From: Herbidospora cretacea
GTDB taxonomy: Bacteria > Actinomycetota > Actinomycetes > Streptosporangiales > Streptosporangiaceae
DNA length: 64,000 nucleotides
Assembly: GCF_001570605.1 (NCBI RefSeq)
Contig: NZ_BBXG01000012.1
Coordinates: 62,001-126,000, forward strand
Direction of reading: 5' to 3'
Part shown: piece after piece, positions 48,209-57,225 of the stretch
Numbering within the stretch: position 1 is the first letter of the stretch
How the letters are laid out: the number at the start of each line of letters is the position of its first letter
Program-made: the position numbers and the translations under genes
Notes under the pieces: model-generated
What the model was told of the DNA's origin: nothing
Seen by the model: the letters and a program-made list of their open reading frames with translations, nothing else
Databases searched by the model: none

Positions 48209-49742
48209 ACGAATCCTCGTCGTCGACGACATCAGCGCCAACCGCTACGTCATCTCCAGCTGGCTCCAGCACTCGGGCTACGCGGTCGTCGAGGCGGCCA
48301 CGGGCGCCGAGGCGCTGATCCGGGTCAAGGAGGAGCTGCCCGACCTGGTGCTGCTCGACGTGCGCATGCCCGACATGGACGGCTTCGAGGTCTGTGAGCG
48401 GATCAAGGCCGACCCGGTCAGCGCGTCCTTGCCGGTGATCCACCTGACCGCGTCGGCGGTCGGGGTGGGCGACCGGACCCAGGGCCTGGAGCGGGGCGCC
48501 GACGCCTACCTCATCGAGCCGGTCGAGCCCGAGGTGCTGCTGGCGACGGTCCACGCGACCCTGCGGTACGCCCGCGCCCGGCGCCGGGCCGAGCGGCTCG
48601 CCGGGCGGCTGGCCGGGCTGTCGGACACCACGCTGGCCATCAACATGGCCGGTGACCTCGACGGGCTGCTGCGGGCGGCGGCCGACGGCGCGTCCCGCAT
48701 GTTCGGCGGGCCGGCGACCGTGTTCGCGCCGACCGAGTCGGGGAGCCGCTACGCCCTCTGCGATCCCGACGGGATGGTCACGGGGGACGTGCCGCTGCTG
48801 GATCCCGGCGCGGTGCCGCGCGGGCCGACGATCCGCACCACACCCGGGGCCGACTGGATCAGGGTGGTGGCGCCGTCGGTGGCCGGGAAGGAGCTGACGG
48901 TCGCGCTGGCCCGGGTGCAGGGACGCCCGCCGGTCGGGGTGCTGGTGGAGGCGGCGCTGGCGTTCGGCGACGACGACGCCAACGTGCTGCGCCAGCTCTC
49001 GATGGGGGTGGCGCTGGCCGTCGAGGCGCTGCGGCTGATCGACGAGGAGCGGCGGATCGCGCTGACCCTCCAGCGCGCGCTGCTGCCCCGGTCGCTGCCC
49101 CTGGTCGAGGGCGTGGAGCTGGCCGCCCGGTACGTCCCGGCCAGCGCGAAGGCCGAGATCGGCGGCGACTTCTACGAGGTCATCGAGCTCGGCGACAGGC
49201 TGCTGGTGGCCATCGGCGACGTGATGGGCCACTCGCTGCACGCCGCCACCGTGATGGCCGAGATCCGGCACGCCGTGCGCGCCTACGCCAGCGAGGGCCA
49301 TCCGCTCGACGAGATCCTGCGGCAGGTCAACATCCTGATGCTGCGGTTCCTGCCGCGCGAGCTGGCCACGGTGGCGCTGCTGCTGCTCGACCCGGCCACC
49401 GGCGAGATCGTGATGTGCAACGCGGGGCACCTGCCGCCGCTGCTGATATCGAGGGGACGTACCGAATATCTGAGCATGCCCGGACCACTGCTCGGCGCCC
49501 GCCTCCACCGGCCCGGCGAGGCGCGGTTCACGCTCGGCCCGGGCGACACGCTGGTGCTGGTCACCGACGGCCTGGTGGAGCGGCGCGACCTGACCCTCCA
49601 GGAGGGCATGGCCCGGCTCCAGGAACTGTCGAGGGCCGTCGACGGCACGCTTGAGGACTACTGCGACCGGGTGATCGACGCGATGATGCGCCCCGATCAC
49701 GAGGACGACGTCGCGCTGGTGGTGCTCCGCAGGGCGGCCTGA
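48201..49742 (+). CDS. Receiver-GAF-SpoIIE phosphatase (RsbU-like output)
   Basis: A 513-residue protein from ATG 48201. The receiver domain (1-125) has Asp53 (LLDVRMPDMDGFE). A GAF-like linker (about 150-270) follows, then a PP2C/SpoIIE domain (about 290-512; GGDFYEVIELGD, AIGDVMGHSLHAA, LVTDGLVERRD, DHEDDVALVVLR). The preceding hybrid kinase should phosphorylate Asp53, and RsbT could also act here. The phosphatase would dephosphorylate a STAS antagonist such as the product of 43548-43892. It overlaps the kinase gene by eight bases and the convergent GlxA gene by 46. Confidence 0.92.
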   Translation: MPERILVVDDISANRYVISSWLQHSGYAVVEAATGAEALIRVKEELPDLVLLDVRMPDMDGFEVCERIKADPVSASLPVIHLTASAVGVGDRTQGLERGADAYLIEPVEPEVLLATVHATLRYARARRRAERLAGRLAGLSDTTLAINMAGDLDGLLRAAADGASRMFGGPATVFAPTESGSRYALCDPDGMVTGDVPLLDPGAVPRGPTIRTTPGADWIRVVAPSVAGKELTVALARVQGRPPVGVLVEAALAFGDDDANVLRQLSMGVALAVEALRLIDEERRIALTLQRALLPRSLPLVEGVELAARYVPASAKAEIGGDFYEVIELGDRLLVAIGDVMGHSLHAATVMAEIRHAVRAYASEGHPLDEILRQVNILMLRFLPRELATVALLLLDPATGEIVMCNAGHLPPLLISRGRTEYLSMPGPLLGARLHRPGEARFTLGPGDTLVLVTDGLVERRDLTLQEGMARLQELSRAVDGTLEDYCDRVIDAMMRPDHEDDVALVVLRRAA

Positions 49743-50686
49743 GGCCGGAAGGTCTGCCGGTAGGCGATGGGGGAGACGCCGACCGCGGCGTGCAGGTGCT
49801 GGCGCAGGGACACGGCGGTGCCGAACCCGGCCTGCCGGGCCACCTGGTCGACCGGCAGGCCGGTCGTCTCCAGGAGCTGGCGGGCGTGCTCGACGCGCTG
49901 GCGGTTCAGCCAGCGGGCGGGGGACAGGCCGGTCTCCTCGCGGAAGCGCCGGGTGAAGGTCCGCACGCTCATCCGGGCGTGCGCGGCCAGCGCGTTGAGG
50001 TCGAGCGGCTCGGCCAGCCGCGACAGCATCCACGCGCGGGTCGACTCGGTCGAGGCGCCCTGGGCGGGCGGCAGCGGCCGTTCGATGAACTGGGCCTGGC
50101 CGCCCTCCCGGAACGGCGCGGTCACGCAGCGGCGGGCCACCTTGTTGGCGACCTCGGTGCCGAAGTCCGACCGGATGATGTGGAGCGCCAGGTCGGTGCC
50201 GGCCGCGACGCCCGCCGAGGTGAGGATGTCGCCGTCGTCGACGAACAGCACGTCGGGGTTGAGCAGCACGCGGGGGTGGAGCCGCCGGAACCTGGCGGCG
50301 TTGCGCCAGTGGGTGGTCGCCGGGCGGCCGTCGAGGAGCCCGGCGGCGGCCAGCACGAACGCGCCCGTGCAGATCGACACGATCCGGCCCCGGAAGGCCC
50401 GCAGGGCCGCCGCGACGTCCGGATCGAGGGACCCCTCGAACGGCGCACCGCCGTGCACGCCCGGGACGACCACCGTGTCGGCCCACTCCAGCAGGGACAG
50501 GTCGTGGTCGGGCACGATCGAATATCCGGCCGCGCAGCGGACCGGGAGCCCGCCGGGCGTGCAGGTCCGCACGTCGTAGAGCGCGCGCCGGTCGGCGTCC
50601 TCGGCGATGTGGAAGAACTGGCCGGGGATGCCGACGTCCATGGTCGCGAAGTCGTCGAGCACCAGCATGGCCATCCGATGGGGCAT
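49697..50686 (-). CDS. GlxA family regulator, second copy
   Basis: A 329-residue regulator with a DJ-1/PfpI-like N-terminal domain (VSICTGAFVLAAAGLLDGRPATTHW) and a C-terminal AraC HTH (DLNALAAHARMSVRTFTRRFREETG, VDQVARQAGFGTAVSLRQHLH). It is related to the regulator at 42433 but clearly diverged. It is divergent from an MFS transporter gene at 50759, the probable target. Its last 15 codons overlap the 3' end of the phosphatase gene. Confidence 0.92.
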   Translation of the reverse strand: MPHRMAMLVLDDFATMDVGIPGQFFHIAEDADRRALYDVRTCTPGGLPVRCAAGYSIVPDHDLSLLEWADTVVVPGVHGGAPFEGSLDPDVAAALRAFRGRIVSICTGAFVLAAAGLLDGRPATTHWRNAARFRRLHPRVLLNPDVLFVDDGDILTSAGVAAGTDLALHIIRSDFGTEVANKVARRCVTAPFREGGQAQFIERPLPPAQGASTESTRAWMLSRLAEPLDLNALAAHARMSVRTFTRRFREETGLSPARWLNRQRVEHARQLLETTGLPVDQVARQAGFGTAVSLRQHLHAAVGVSPIAYRQTFRPQAALRSTTSATSSS

Positions 50687-50758
50687 GGCCCGATTCTTTC
50701 ACATATTGGCTTACCGGCCACTGGTGGGGTATCAGGGCTGGTCGGCAGGATGTCCGGC

Positions 50759-52033
50759 ATGACCATCACTCGGGGGGTGACCCGGCCCGCACGCGTGCAC
50801 CGGGCCTGGATCGTGGGCGGCGTCGCCCTGATCGCCATCATCGGCGCGGCCGGGTTCCGGGCCACGCCCGGCGTCCTGATCACGCCTTTGCAGGAGGAGT
50901 TCGGCTGGTCGCGCGGCACCATCGGCTTCGCCGTCTCGGTCAACCTCATGTTCTACGGACTGACCGCGCCCTTCGCCGCCGCCCTGATGGACCGCTTCGG
51001 CATGCGCCGGGTCGTCACCCTCGCGCTCGCGCTGGTCGCGATCGGCAGCGGCGTGACCGTCTTCATGGACGCGAGCTGGCAGCTCGTCCTGTGCTGGGGC
51101 GTGCTCGTCGGGCTGGGCACCGGGTCGATGGCGCTGGTCTTCGCCGCCACGCTCACCCAGCGGTGGTTCGTGCGCAGCCGGGGCCTGGTGACCGGGATCC
51201 TGACCGCCGGAGGCGCGACCGGGCAGCTCATCTTCCTGCCGGTGCTGGCGCTGCTCGTCGAGTCGACCGGCTGGCGGGCCGCCTCGCTGGTCGTGGCGGC
51301 CTGCGCGCTGGCGGTCGTGCCGCTGGTCTGGTTCCTGATCCGCGACCACCCGGCCGACGTCGGCCTCCTCCCGTACGGCGCCACCGAACCCCTGCCGCCC
51401 GCCGCCCCCGCCACGGTCGGACCGGCCACCCGCGCGGTGCGGGCGCTGCGCGACGCCGCCCGCACCCGCTCGTTCTGGTACCTGGCCGGCGGGTTCGCCA
51501 TCTGCGGCGCGTCCACCAACGGCCTGGTCGGCACCCACTTCATCCCGGCCGCCCACGACCACGGCATGGCCGAACCGGTCGCGGCGTCGCTGCTGGCCGT
51601 CATCGGCGTCTTCGACATCGCCGGGACGATCTTCTCCGGCTGGCTGAGCGACCGCATCGACGCGCGGGTGCTGCTGGGCGTCTACTACGCCCTGCGGGGC
51701 GCGTCGCTGCTGATCCTGCCGCAGCTGTTCAGCGACTCCGCCCACCCGAGCATGATCGTGTTCATCGTCTTCTACGGCCTCGACTGGGTGGCCACGGTCC
51801 CGCCGACGGTGGCGCTCTGCCGCAAGATCTACGGCGACGACGGCCCGATCGTGTTCGGCTGGGTCTTCGCCTCCCACCAGATCGGCGCGGCCTTCGCGGC
51901 CACCCTGGCCGGGGTGACCCGCGACCATCTCGGCACCTACGACCTGGCCTGGTACGTGTCGGGCGGTCTCTGCGCACTCGCCGCCGTCATGTCGCTCCGG
52001 ATCGCCCGCGGGGCTGGCAGTATTGGCAGGTGA
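50759..52033 (+). CDS. MFS transporter (monocarboxylate/oxalate-formate type)
   Basis: A 424-residue permease with about twelve hydrophobic segments. GFRATPGVLITPLQEEFGWSRGTIGFAVSVN is characteristic of the monocarboxylate/oxalate:formate-like MFS branch. ATG 50759 has an AGGA site eight bases ahead; ATG 50750 is the alternative. The divergent GlxA gene probably regulates it. Its stop overlaps the GTG start of the next gene (GTGA). Confidence 0.9.
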   Translation: MTITRGVTRPARVHRAWIVGGVALIAIIGAAGFRATPGVLITPLQEEFGWSRGTIGFAVSVNLMFYGLTAPFAAALMDRFGMRRVVTLALALVAIGSGVTVFMDASWQLVLCWGVLVGLGTGSMALVFAATLTQRWFVRSRGLVTGILTAGGATGQLIFLPVLALLVESTGWRAASLVVAACALAVVPLVWFLIRDHPADVGLLPYGATEPLPPAAPATVGPATRAVRALRDAARTRSFWYLAGGFAICGASTNGLVGTHFIPAAHDHGMAEPVAASLLAVIGVFDIAGTIFSGWLSDRIDARVLLGVYYALRGASLLILPQLFSDSAHPSMIVFIVFYGLDWVATVPPTVALCRKIYGDDGPIVFGWVFASHQIGAAFAATLAGVTRDHLGTYDLAWYVSGGLCALAAVMSLRIARGAGSIGR

Positions 52034-52722
52034 GCCAATACGTGCTGCCGCTGGTGGTCCGCATCGAGCGGGCGACCCCGCCACGGCGTACCGACGCGCT
52101 GGAAGCCGCCGCCCTAGCGGTCCTGCGCATGGTTGACGACCACCGCTCGGGCGGCGAGGGCGAATGGGCCGAGGCGGTCCGCGGCTGGGAACGCCACGGC
52201 ATCCGCAAGGTCGTCCGCCGGGCGCGCGGCGCCGAGTGGACCCGCGTGCTCGCCCTGCCGGGTGAGACGGTGACGGCCGGGAGCGCTCTGGTCCGCGTCC
52301 ACCCGCCCGTCCCGCTCGACGCCTGGCCCAAGGACCTGTCGCGCCTCCAGGTCTCCGGCACCGACCTGGACGACCCCGAGCCGCCGGGCCCGGCGGGCGC
52401 GGCGTGCGTGCTCTGGATCAACCCCCACCTGGAGATGACGGCGGGCAAGGCGATGGCCCAGGCGGGCCACGCGGCCCAGCTGGCCTGGTGGGCGACCTCG
52501 CCCCGCGACCGGGCGGCGTGGGTGGACACGGGCCTGGCCGTGTCGGTCCGGACGGCGAGCCCCTACGACTGGGCCAAGCTGATCGAGGCCGACCTCCCGT
52601 CGGTCCGCGACGCGGGCTTCACCGAGATCGAACCGGGCTCGGTGACCGTGATCGCCACTGCCCCGTGGCTGGCCGAGGGCGGCTACCGCCCGCCCGGCGG
52701 CGGGCCGCTGCGCAACCCCTAG
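52030..52722 (+). CDS. Peptidyl-tRNA hydrolase 2-like protein
   Basis: A 230-residue protein. The C-terminal 110 residues have the PTH2 fold: CVLWINPHLEMTAGKAMAQAGHAAQLAWW, with the Lys and His at the family positions, and VSVRTASPYDWAKLIE. The N-terminal 110 residues are extra and unassigned. PTH2 enzymes recycle peptidyl-tRNA in archaea and eukaryotes; the actinobacterial members are less studied. GTG 52030 overlaps the MFS stop. Its own stop shares CTAG with the convergent DUF3616 gene. Confidence 0.8.
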   Translation: MSQYVLPLVVRIERATPPRRTDALEAAALAVLRMVDDHRSGGEGEWAEAVRGWERHGIRKVVRRARGAEWTRVLALPGETVTAGSALVRVHPPVPLDAWPKDLSRLQVSGTDLDDPEPPGPAGAACVLWINPHLEMTAGKAMAQAGHAAQLAWWATSPRDRAAWVDTGLAVSVRTASPYDWAKLIEADLPSVRDAGFTEIEPGSVTVIATAPWLAEGGYRPPGGGPLRNP

Positions 52723-53705
52723 ACGGTCAGCACGTCGGCCCAGACCCCTTCGGGCGTGAGCCGCTGGGGTGACGGGCTGTCGTGGACGATCATGAGCCGC
52801 CCGTCGCTCAGCAGGGCCAGGCCCTCGGGACGGTCGTCGCGGACGCCCGTCTGGAGGTCGGCGACGTGGATGGGCGGGTCGCTGAAGCCGTGGCCCGGGG
52901 TCCAGCGGACGATCTTCACCGGCCCGTCGTGGGTCATGGTCGGGCCGGCCAGGATCAGGATCTCCTCGCCCACCGGGCACAGGTCGCGGATGCCCAGGCC
53001 CTCCAGGTCGACGAAGTGGGTGCGGTAGCGGGCGTCGCCGACCGGGGCGAAGCGCAGGCGGCCCTCGTCGTGGGGGTCGGGCTCGGGGCGGATCTCCAGG
53101 ATGACCGCCCAGCCGCGCAGGACCGGGCCGCGCAGGCCGACGAAGACCCGCTCGCCGACGACGGCGATGCCCTCGATGTCGAAGCCGTTGTCCTTGCCGG
53201 GCAGGCGCAGGAACGGGGCCAGATGGGGGTCGTGCTCCAGCATGTCGGACAGGTTCCGGCCGGGGCCGCACAGGATCGCGGCGTGGCGGCGGCCGTCGTC
53301 CCGCACGGGGACGGGCAGGCCGTCGCGCTCGACCAGCGGGAGGCGGACGAGGACGAAGCGGTTCTCCTCGCGGACGACGGTGGCCAGGCGCTTGCGGGCC
53401 TTCTCGCCGTTCTGGCCGGGTTTGACGCGTTTGCGCTTGAGGCTGTGGGAGCCGACGGCCCAGAGCCAGCCGCCCGTCCGGGCGAGGCCCTCGATGTCGG
53501 CCTCCTCGTCGGGGCCGGCCGGGAGGCCGACGAAATCGGCCAGCCGGAAGGTCCGGTGATCCTGGTAGGCGCCGTCGCGCCACGTGAGGCGTTCGACCCC
53601 CGCCCACTCGTCCCCGGCGACCCAGAGACACCGGCCGTCCTGGCGGACAGCGGAAAGATCGTGATGGATCGCCGATCCCGGGGCGAACCGGAGCTCTACC
53701 TGCAC
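52719..53705 (-). CDS. DUF3616 family protein
   Basis: A 328-residue protein of the DUF3616 type, a propeller-like fold without signal peptide. Markers are HHDLSAVRQDGRCLWVAGDE, EEADIEGLARTGGWLWAVGSHS, NGFDIEGIAVVGERVFVGLRGPVL and FVDLEGLGIRDLCP. The function is unknown. The GTG start at 53705 has no ribosome site, but CATAAT lies six bases upstream, so the message is probably leaderless. Confidence 0.85.
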   Translation of the reverse strand: MQVELRFAPGSAIHHDLSAVRQDGRCLWVAGDEWAGVERLTWRDGAYQDHRTFRLADFVGLPAGPDEEADIEGLARTGGWLWAVGSHSLKRKRVKPGQNGEKARKRLATVVREENRFVLVRLPLVERDGLPVPVRDDGRRHAAILCGPGRNLSDMLEHDPHLAPFLRLPGKDNGFDIEGIAVVGERVFVGLRGPVLRGWAVILEIRPEPDPHDEGRLRFAPVGDARYRTHFVDLEGLGIRDLCPVGEEILILAGPTMTHDGPVKIVRWTPGHGFSDPPIHVADLQTGVRDDRPEGLALLSDGRLMIVHDSPSPQRLTPEGVWADVLTV

Positions 53706-53711
53706 CCGGTC

Positions 53712-53717
53712 ATTATG
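53712..53717 (-). promoter_or_regulatory. Candidate -10 box CATAAT, leaderless start
   Basis: Minus strand; six bases before the GTG at 53705. Confidence 0.45.
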
Positions 53718-53778
53718 CGCCGCAAACCTCGTTCTCGAAGTGTGATGGCTATCGCACCCGAATTGCCGTGATTTGCCG

Positions 53779-53784
53779 TACGCT
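53779..53784 (+). promoter_or_regulatory. Candidate -10 box TACGCT, leaderless start
   Basis: Seven bases before the GTG at 53792. Confidence 0.45.
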
Positions 53785-53791
53785 CACCGAC

Positions 53792-54700
53792 GTGTCACCA
53801 GGGGACTATGGGACGAAGGCCGTTCCTTCGTACGTCGCGGCGGAAGCGGAGACCAGTCCGTTACCGAAGATCACGATCCAGGAGCCTCCGCCGCCTCCGT
53901 CGACGAAGGGCCTGAGCGATCTGCCCATGCGGCTGGTCTACCGGACCGCCGCGGTCGTCACCGTGATCGCCGCCGTGGGAGTGGTGACCGCCGCCGTCGT
54001 GGTCACCCGGAACGACCCCGGCCAGGCCGCCGCGGCGCCCGCCCCCAAGGCCGTCCCCGTGACGGCGGCCTCCACGCCCGCCCCGGCCGCGACGAGCGCC
54101 GCGCCCTCCCCGTCGCCCTCGGTCAGTCCCCTCTCGACCGCGATGACCGACGCGCTCGACGACCCCCGGGTCCCCGAACTCCCCGGCGACCAGGCCAAGC
54201 TGCGGAAGTTCGCGGGCAAGAGCACGAAGACGCGCGGCCTGATCAAGGACGAGCGGTCGGGCGTCTCGTTCCCCCGCTTCGCCGGTGACTGGGACCTCGC
54301 CTCGCCCTCGCCGTTCGCCTCCCGCCAGCAACTGCCCAAGGTCAAGGGCTCGGCCTACCGGGGCATGCTGGTCTCCTGCCCGGTGCCGATCGAGGTGCAG
54401 GACGACCTGAAGGACACCGCCTTCCTGGCCGCCCGGTGGACGCTCAACCACCACCCGGCCGGCGCCACGATCAAGTGGACCTCCGCCGACTACACCGACA
54501 TCGACGACCGTCCGGCCTGGGTGCTCGGCTACGAGGTCAGCTACACGATCAAGGGCGACAAGCGGAAGTCGACGGCGGCGGTGGCGCTGGTGGACGTCCC
54601 CGCGTCCAAGCCCGCGCTGGTGTTCGTCACCATCCCGGACACTCAGAAGAAGAGCTACCGCGACATCAACACCGTGATGGACCAGATCAAGGTGCTTTAG
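53792..54700 (+). CDS. Membrane-anchored protein with Ala/Pro-rich linker
   Basis: A 302-residue protein. A cytoplasmic start of about 45 residues contains a run of prolines, followed by one membrane segment (about 49-71, VVTVIAAVGVVTAAVVV), an Ala/Pro/Ser linker (about 77-115) and an extracellular domain of about 180 residues (SGVSFPRFAGDWDLASPSPF, SADYTDIDDRPAWVLGYEVSY). No catalytic motif is visible. Similar proteins of unknown function are common in Streptosporangiales. GTG 53792 is chosen because a -10 box lies seven bases ahead of it. Confidence 0.7.
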   Translation: MSPGDYGTKAVPSYVAAEAETSPLPKITIQEPPPPPSTKGLSDLPMRLVYRTAAVVTVIAAVGVVTAAVVVTRNDPGQAAAAPAPKAVPVTAASTPAPAATSAAPSPSPSVSPLSTAMTDALDDPRVPELPGDQAKLRKFAGKSTKTRGLIKDERSGVSFPRFAGDWDLASPSPFASRQQLPKVKGSAYRGMLVSCPVPIEVQDDLKDTAFLAARWTLNHHPAGATIKWTSADYTDIDDRPAWVLGYEVSYTIKGDKRKSTAAVALVDVPASKPALVFVTIPDTQKKSYRDINTVMDQIKVL

Positions 54701-54756
54701 ACCTAGTCTCATCTGGGGAAATATCCTCCTATCTGGACTTCGGGGGGAGCTCCATC

Positions 54757-55251
54757 ATGGCTACGTTGATCGCTGTCGCCTACGACGACCTCGGCACCGC
54801 CGTACAGGTCAGGGACAAGCTGTTCGAGCTGCAGAACGAGCACCTGATCACACTCACCGACGCCGCGATCGTGGAACACACGGCCGAAGGCAAGATCAAG
54901 ATGAAGCCGGCCGTGAACCTCGCGGCGACCGGAGCGGCGGGCGGCGCCCTGTGGGGCGGCCTGATCGGGCTGATCTTCTTCATGCCGCTCGTCGGCGCGG
55001 CCGTCGGCGCCGCGACCGGCGCCCTGGTCGGCTCCAAGACCGACATCGGCGTCGACGACAAGTTCATGAAGGACGTCGCCGAGGGCCTCAAGCCGGGCGG
55101 CGCCGCGCTGTTCCTGCTGGTCGAGGACAGCACCCGGGACAAGGTCCTGCCGCGGATCGCGCCCATGGGCGGGCGCGTCATCCACACGTCCCTGTCGCAG
55201 GAGGCGGAGAACCAGCTCAAGGAGGCCATCGAGGCGGCCCGGCACCACTGA
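54757..55251 (+). CDS. DUF1269 family protein
   Basis: A 164-residue protein of the DUF1269 family. It starts TLIAVAYDDLGTAVQVRDKL, has a glycine/alanine-rich central hairpin (ATGAAGGALWGGLIGLIFFMPLVGAAVGAATGALVG) like a glycine-zipper membrane segment, and ends with LKPGGAALFLLVEDSTRDKVL. The role is unknown; stress association has been suggested for the family. A GGGGGGAG ribosome site precedes ATG 54757. It lies 27 bases before ftsH and may share its message. Confidence 0.85.
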   Translation: MATLIAVAYDDLGTAVQVRDKLFELQNEHLITLTDAAIVEHTAEGKIKMKPAVNLAATGAAGGALWGGLIGLIFFMPLVGAAVGAATGALVGSKTDIGVDDKFMKDVAEGLKPGGAALFLLVEDSTRDKVLPRIAPMGGRVIHTSLSQEAENQLKEAIEAARHH

Positions 55252-55278
55252 CGCCTGCCACCGAGCCGAGGAGCCGAC

Positions 55279-57225
55279 GTGGGTGAGCCGCCGAACGATT
55301 TCCGGGAGGGGGACCGAGACCGCCCGGACAGCCGTCCCGAGAAGAACGGGGACGAGCCGAAGCCCTGGCGGTCCGAAGGACTGCCCCCGCCTCAGCCGAA
55401 CCGCCCCAGGATCAACTGGTGGCGGTTCGCGCTGACCATGGCGCTCACCTACGCGGCCTTCTTCATCATCAGCTCGTTCTTCGACGGCGAGCCGCGGCAG
55501 ACCATCTCCTACACCGAGTTCACCCGTCAGGTGAACGGCGGGAACGTGAAGGACATCTACGCGACCGGCATGTCCATCCAGGGCGACCTGAAGAAGGGGC
55601 AGCCGATCCCCGGCGACAAGGAGAAGGACACCTTCACCAAGTTCTCCACGGTGATCCCGGTCTTCGCCGACGAGCAGCAGATCTACCAGCAGCTCAGCCG
55701 GCAGAACGTGACCATCCAGGCCGAGCCCGTCGGCGACCAGCGCGGCACCTTCTGGAACCTGGTGCTCTCGCTGCTGCCCATCCTGCTGCTCGCGGCCGTG
55801 TGGATCTGGCTGATGCGCAGGGCCGGCGGCATGATGGGCGGCGGCGGTGGCGGCATCGGCGGCATCGGCCGCAACCGCGCGGCCAAGCCGGTGGAGAGCG
55901 GCAAGGTCCGGGTCGACTTCTCCGACGTGGCCGGCATCGACGAGGTCGAGAACGAGCTCATCGAGATCGTCGACTACCTGAAGGAGCCCGGGAAGTACCG
56001 CCGCCTGGGGGCCAAGCTCCCCAAGGGCGTGCTGCTGACCGGACCGCCCGGCACCGGCAAGACGCTGCTGGCGCGGGCGGTCGCGGGTGAGGCGAGCGTG
56101 CCGTTCTTCTCGGCCAGCGCCTCGGAGTTCATCGAGATGATCGTCGGCGTCGGCGCGTCCCGGGTCAGGGAGCTGTTCGACGAGGCCAGGAAGGTCGCCC
56201 CGTCGATCGTCTTCATCGACGAGATCGACGCGATCGGCCGCACCCGGGGAGCCTCGACCATAGGGGGTCACGACGAACGCGAGCAGACTCTCAACCAGGT
56301 CCTGACCGAGATGGACGGCTTCACCGGCAACGAGGGCGTCATCGTCATCGCCGCCACCAACCGTCCCGAGGTCCTCGACGCCGCGCTGCTGCGGCCGGGC
56401 CGCTTCGACCGCAACATCGTCGTAGCGCCGCCCGACCAGCAGGGCCGGGTGGCGATCCTGCGCGTGCACACCCGGGGCGTGCCGCTGTCCCCGGCGGTGC
56501 AGATTCCGGCCATCGCGAAGAGCACGCCGGGCATGACCGGCGCCGACCTCGCCAACCTCGTCAACGAGGCGGCCCTGCTGGCCGCCCGCCGTGGCCACAC
56601 CTCGGTCAGCCCGGCCGACTTCGCCGACGCCCTGGAGAAACTCCAGCTCGGCACGGCCCGCGCCATCGTGATGCCGGAGGAGGAGCGCACCCGTACCGCC
56701 TACCACGAGGCGGGCCACGCCCTCCTGGGGATGCTGCTGCCCGGCGCCGACCCGGTCAGGAAGATCTCCATCATCCCCCGGGGGCGCGCCCTCGGCGTGA
56801 CCCTGTCGACCCCCGACGACGACAGGTACGCCTACGACGAGCGCTACCTGCGCGGCCGGATCACCGGCGCGCTGGGGGGCATGGCCGCCGAGCAGGTGGT
56901 GTTCGGCATCGTCACCACAGGCGCGGAGAACGACCTGGAGCAGGTCACCTCGATCGCCCGCGGCATGGTCGGCCGCTGGGGCATGTCCCCGCTGATCGGC
57001 CCGCTGACCATCCTGCCGACGGAGGGCCCGCCGCAGGCCGCGTCCGCGACGCTGGCCTCGGTCGACGACGAGGCCAGGCGCATCGTCGACGAGTGCTACG
57101 CGGAGGCGCAGCGCCTCATCACCGACAACCGCCACCGCCTGGAGGGCATCGTCTCCGCGCTGCTCGACCAGGAGACCCTCGACGAGGCCGACGCCTACGC
57201 CGCGGCCGGGCTGACCCGCGACTGA
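55279..57225 (+). CDS. ftsH: ATP-dependent zinc metalloprotease FtsH
   Basis: A 648-residue membrane protease. Two membrane segments (about 50-67 and 168-187) flank an outer domain. The AAA domain has Walker A GPPGTGKT, Walker [11 protein letters not shown] and the second region of homology [20 protein letters not shown]. The peptidase has the zinc motif HEAGH and the third ligand region [18 protein letters not shown]. It is shorter at the C-terminus than many actinobacterial FtsH. GTG 55279 is behind GAGGAG. This may be a second FtsH, since the main copy usually lies elsewhere with folE. Confidence 0.95.
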   Translation: MGEPPNDFREGDRDRPDSRPEKNGDEPKPWRSEGLPPPQPNRPRINWWRFALTMALTYAAFFIISSFFDGEPRQTISYTEFTRQVNGGNVKDIYATGMSIQGDLKKGQPIPGDKEKDTFTKFSTVIPVFADEQQIYQQLSRQNVTIQAEPVGDQRGTFWNLVLSLLPILLLAAVWIWLMRRAGGMMGGGGGGIGGIGRNRAAKPVESGKVRVDFSDVAGIDEVENELIEIVDYLKEPGKYRRLGAKLPKGVLLTGPPGTGKTLLARAVAGEASVPFFSASASEFIEMIVGVGASRVRELFDEARKVAPSIVFIDEIDAIGRTRGASTIGGHDEREQTLNQVLTEMDGFTGNEGVIVIAATNRPEVLDAALLRPGRFDRNIVVAPPDQQGRVAILRVHTRGVPLSPAVQIPAIAKSTPGMTGADLANLVNEAALLAARRGHTSVSPADFADALEKLQLGTARAIVMPEEERTRTAYHEAGHALLGMLLPGADPVRKISIIPRGRALGVTLSTPDDDRYAYDERYLRGRITGALGGMAAEQVVFGIVTTGAENDLEQVTSIARGMVGRWGMSPLIGPLTILPTEGPPQAASATLASVDDEARRIVDECYAEAQRLITDNRHRLEGIVSALLDQETLDEADAYAAAGLTRD

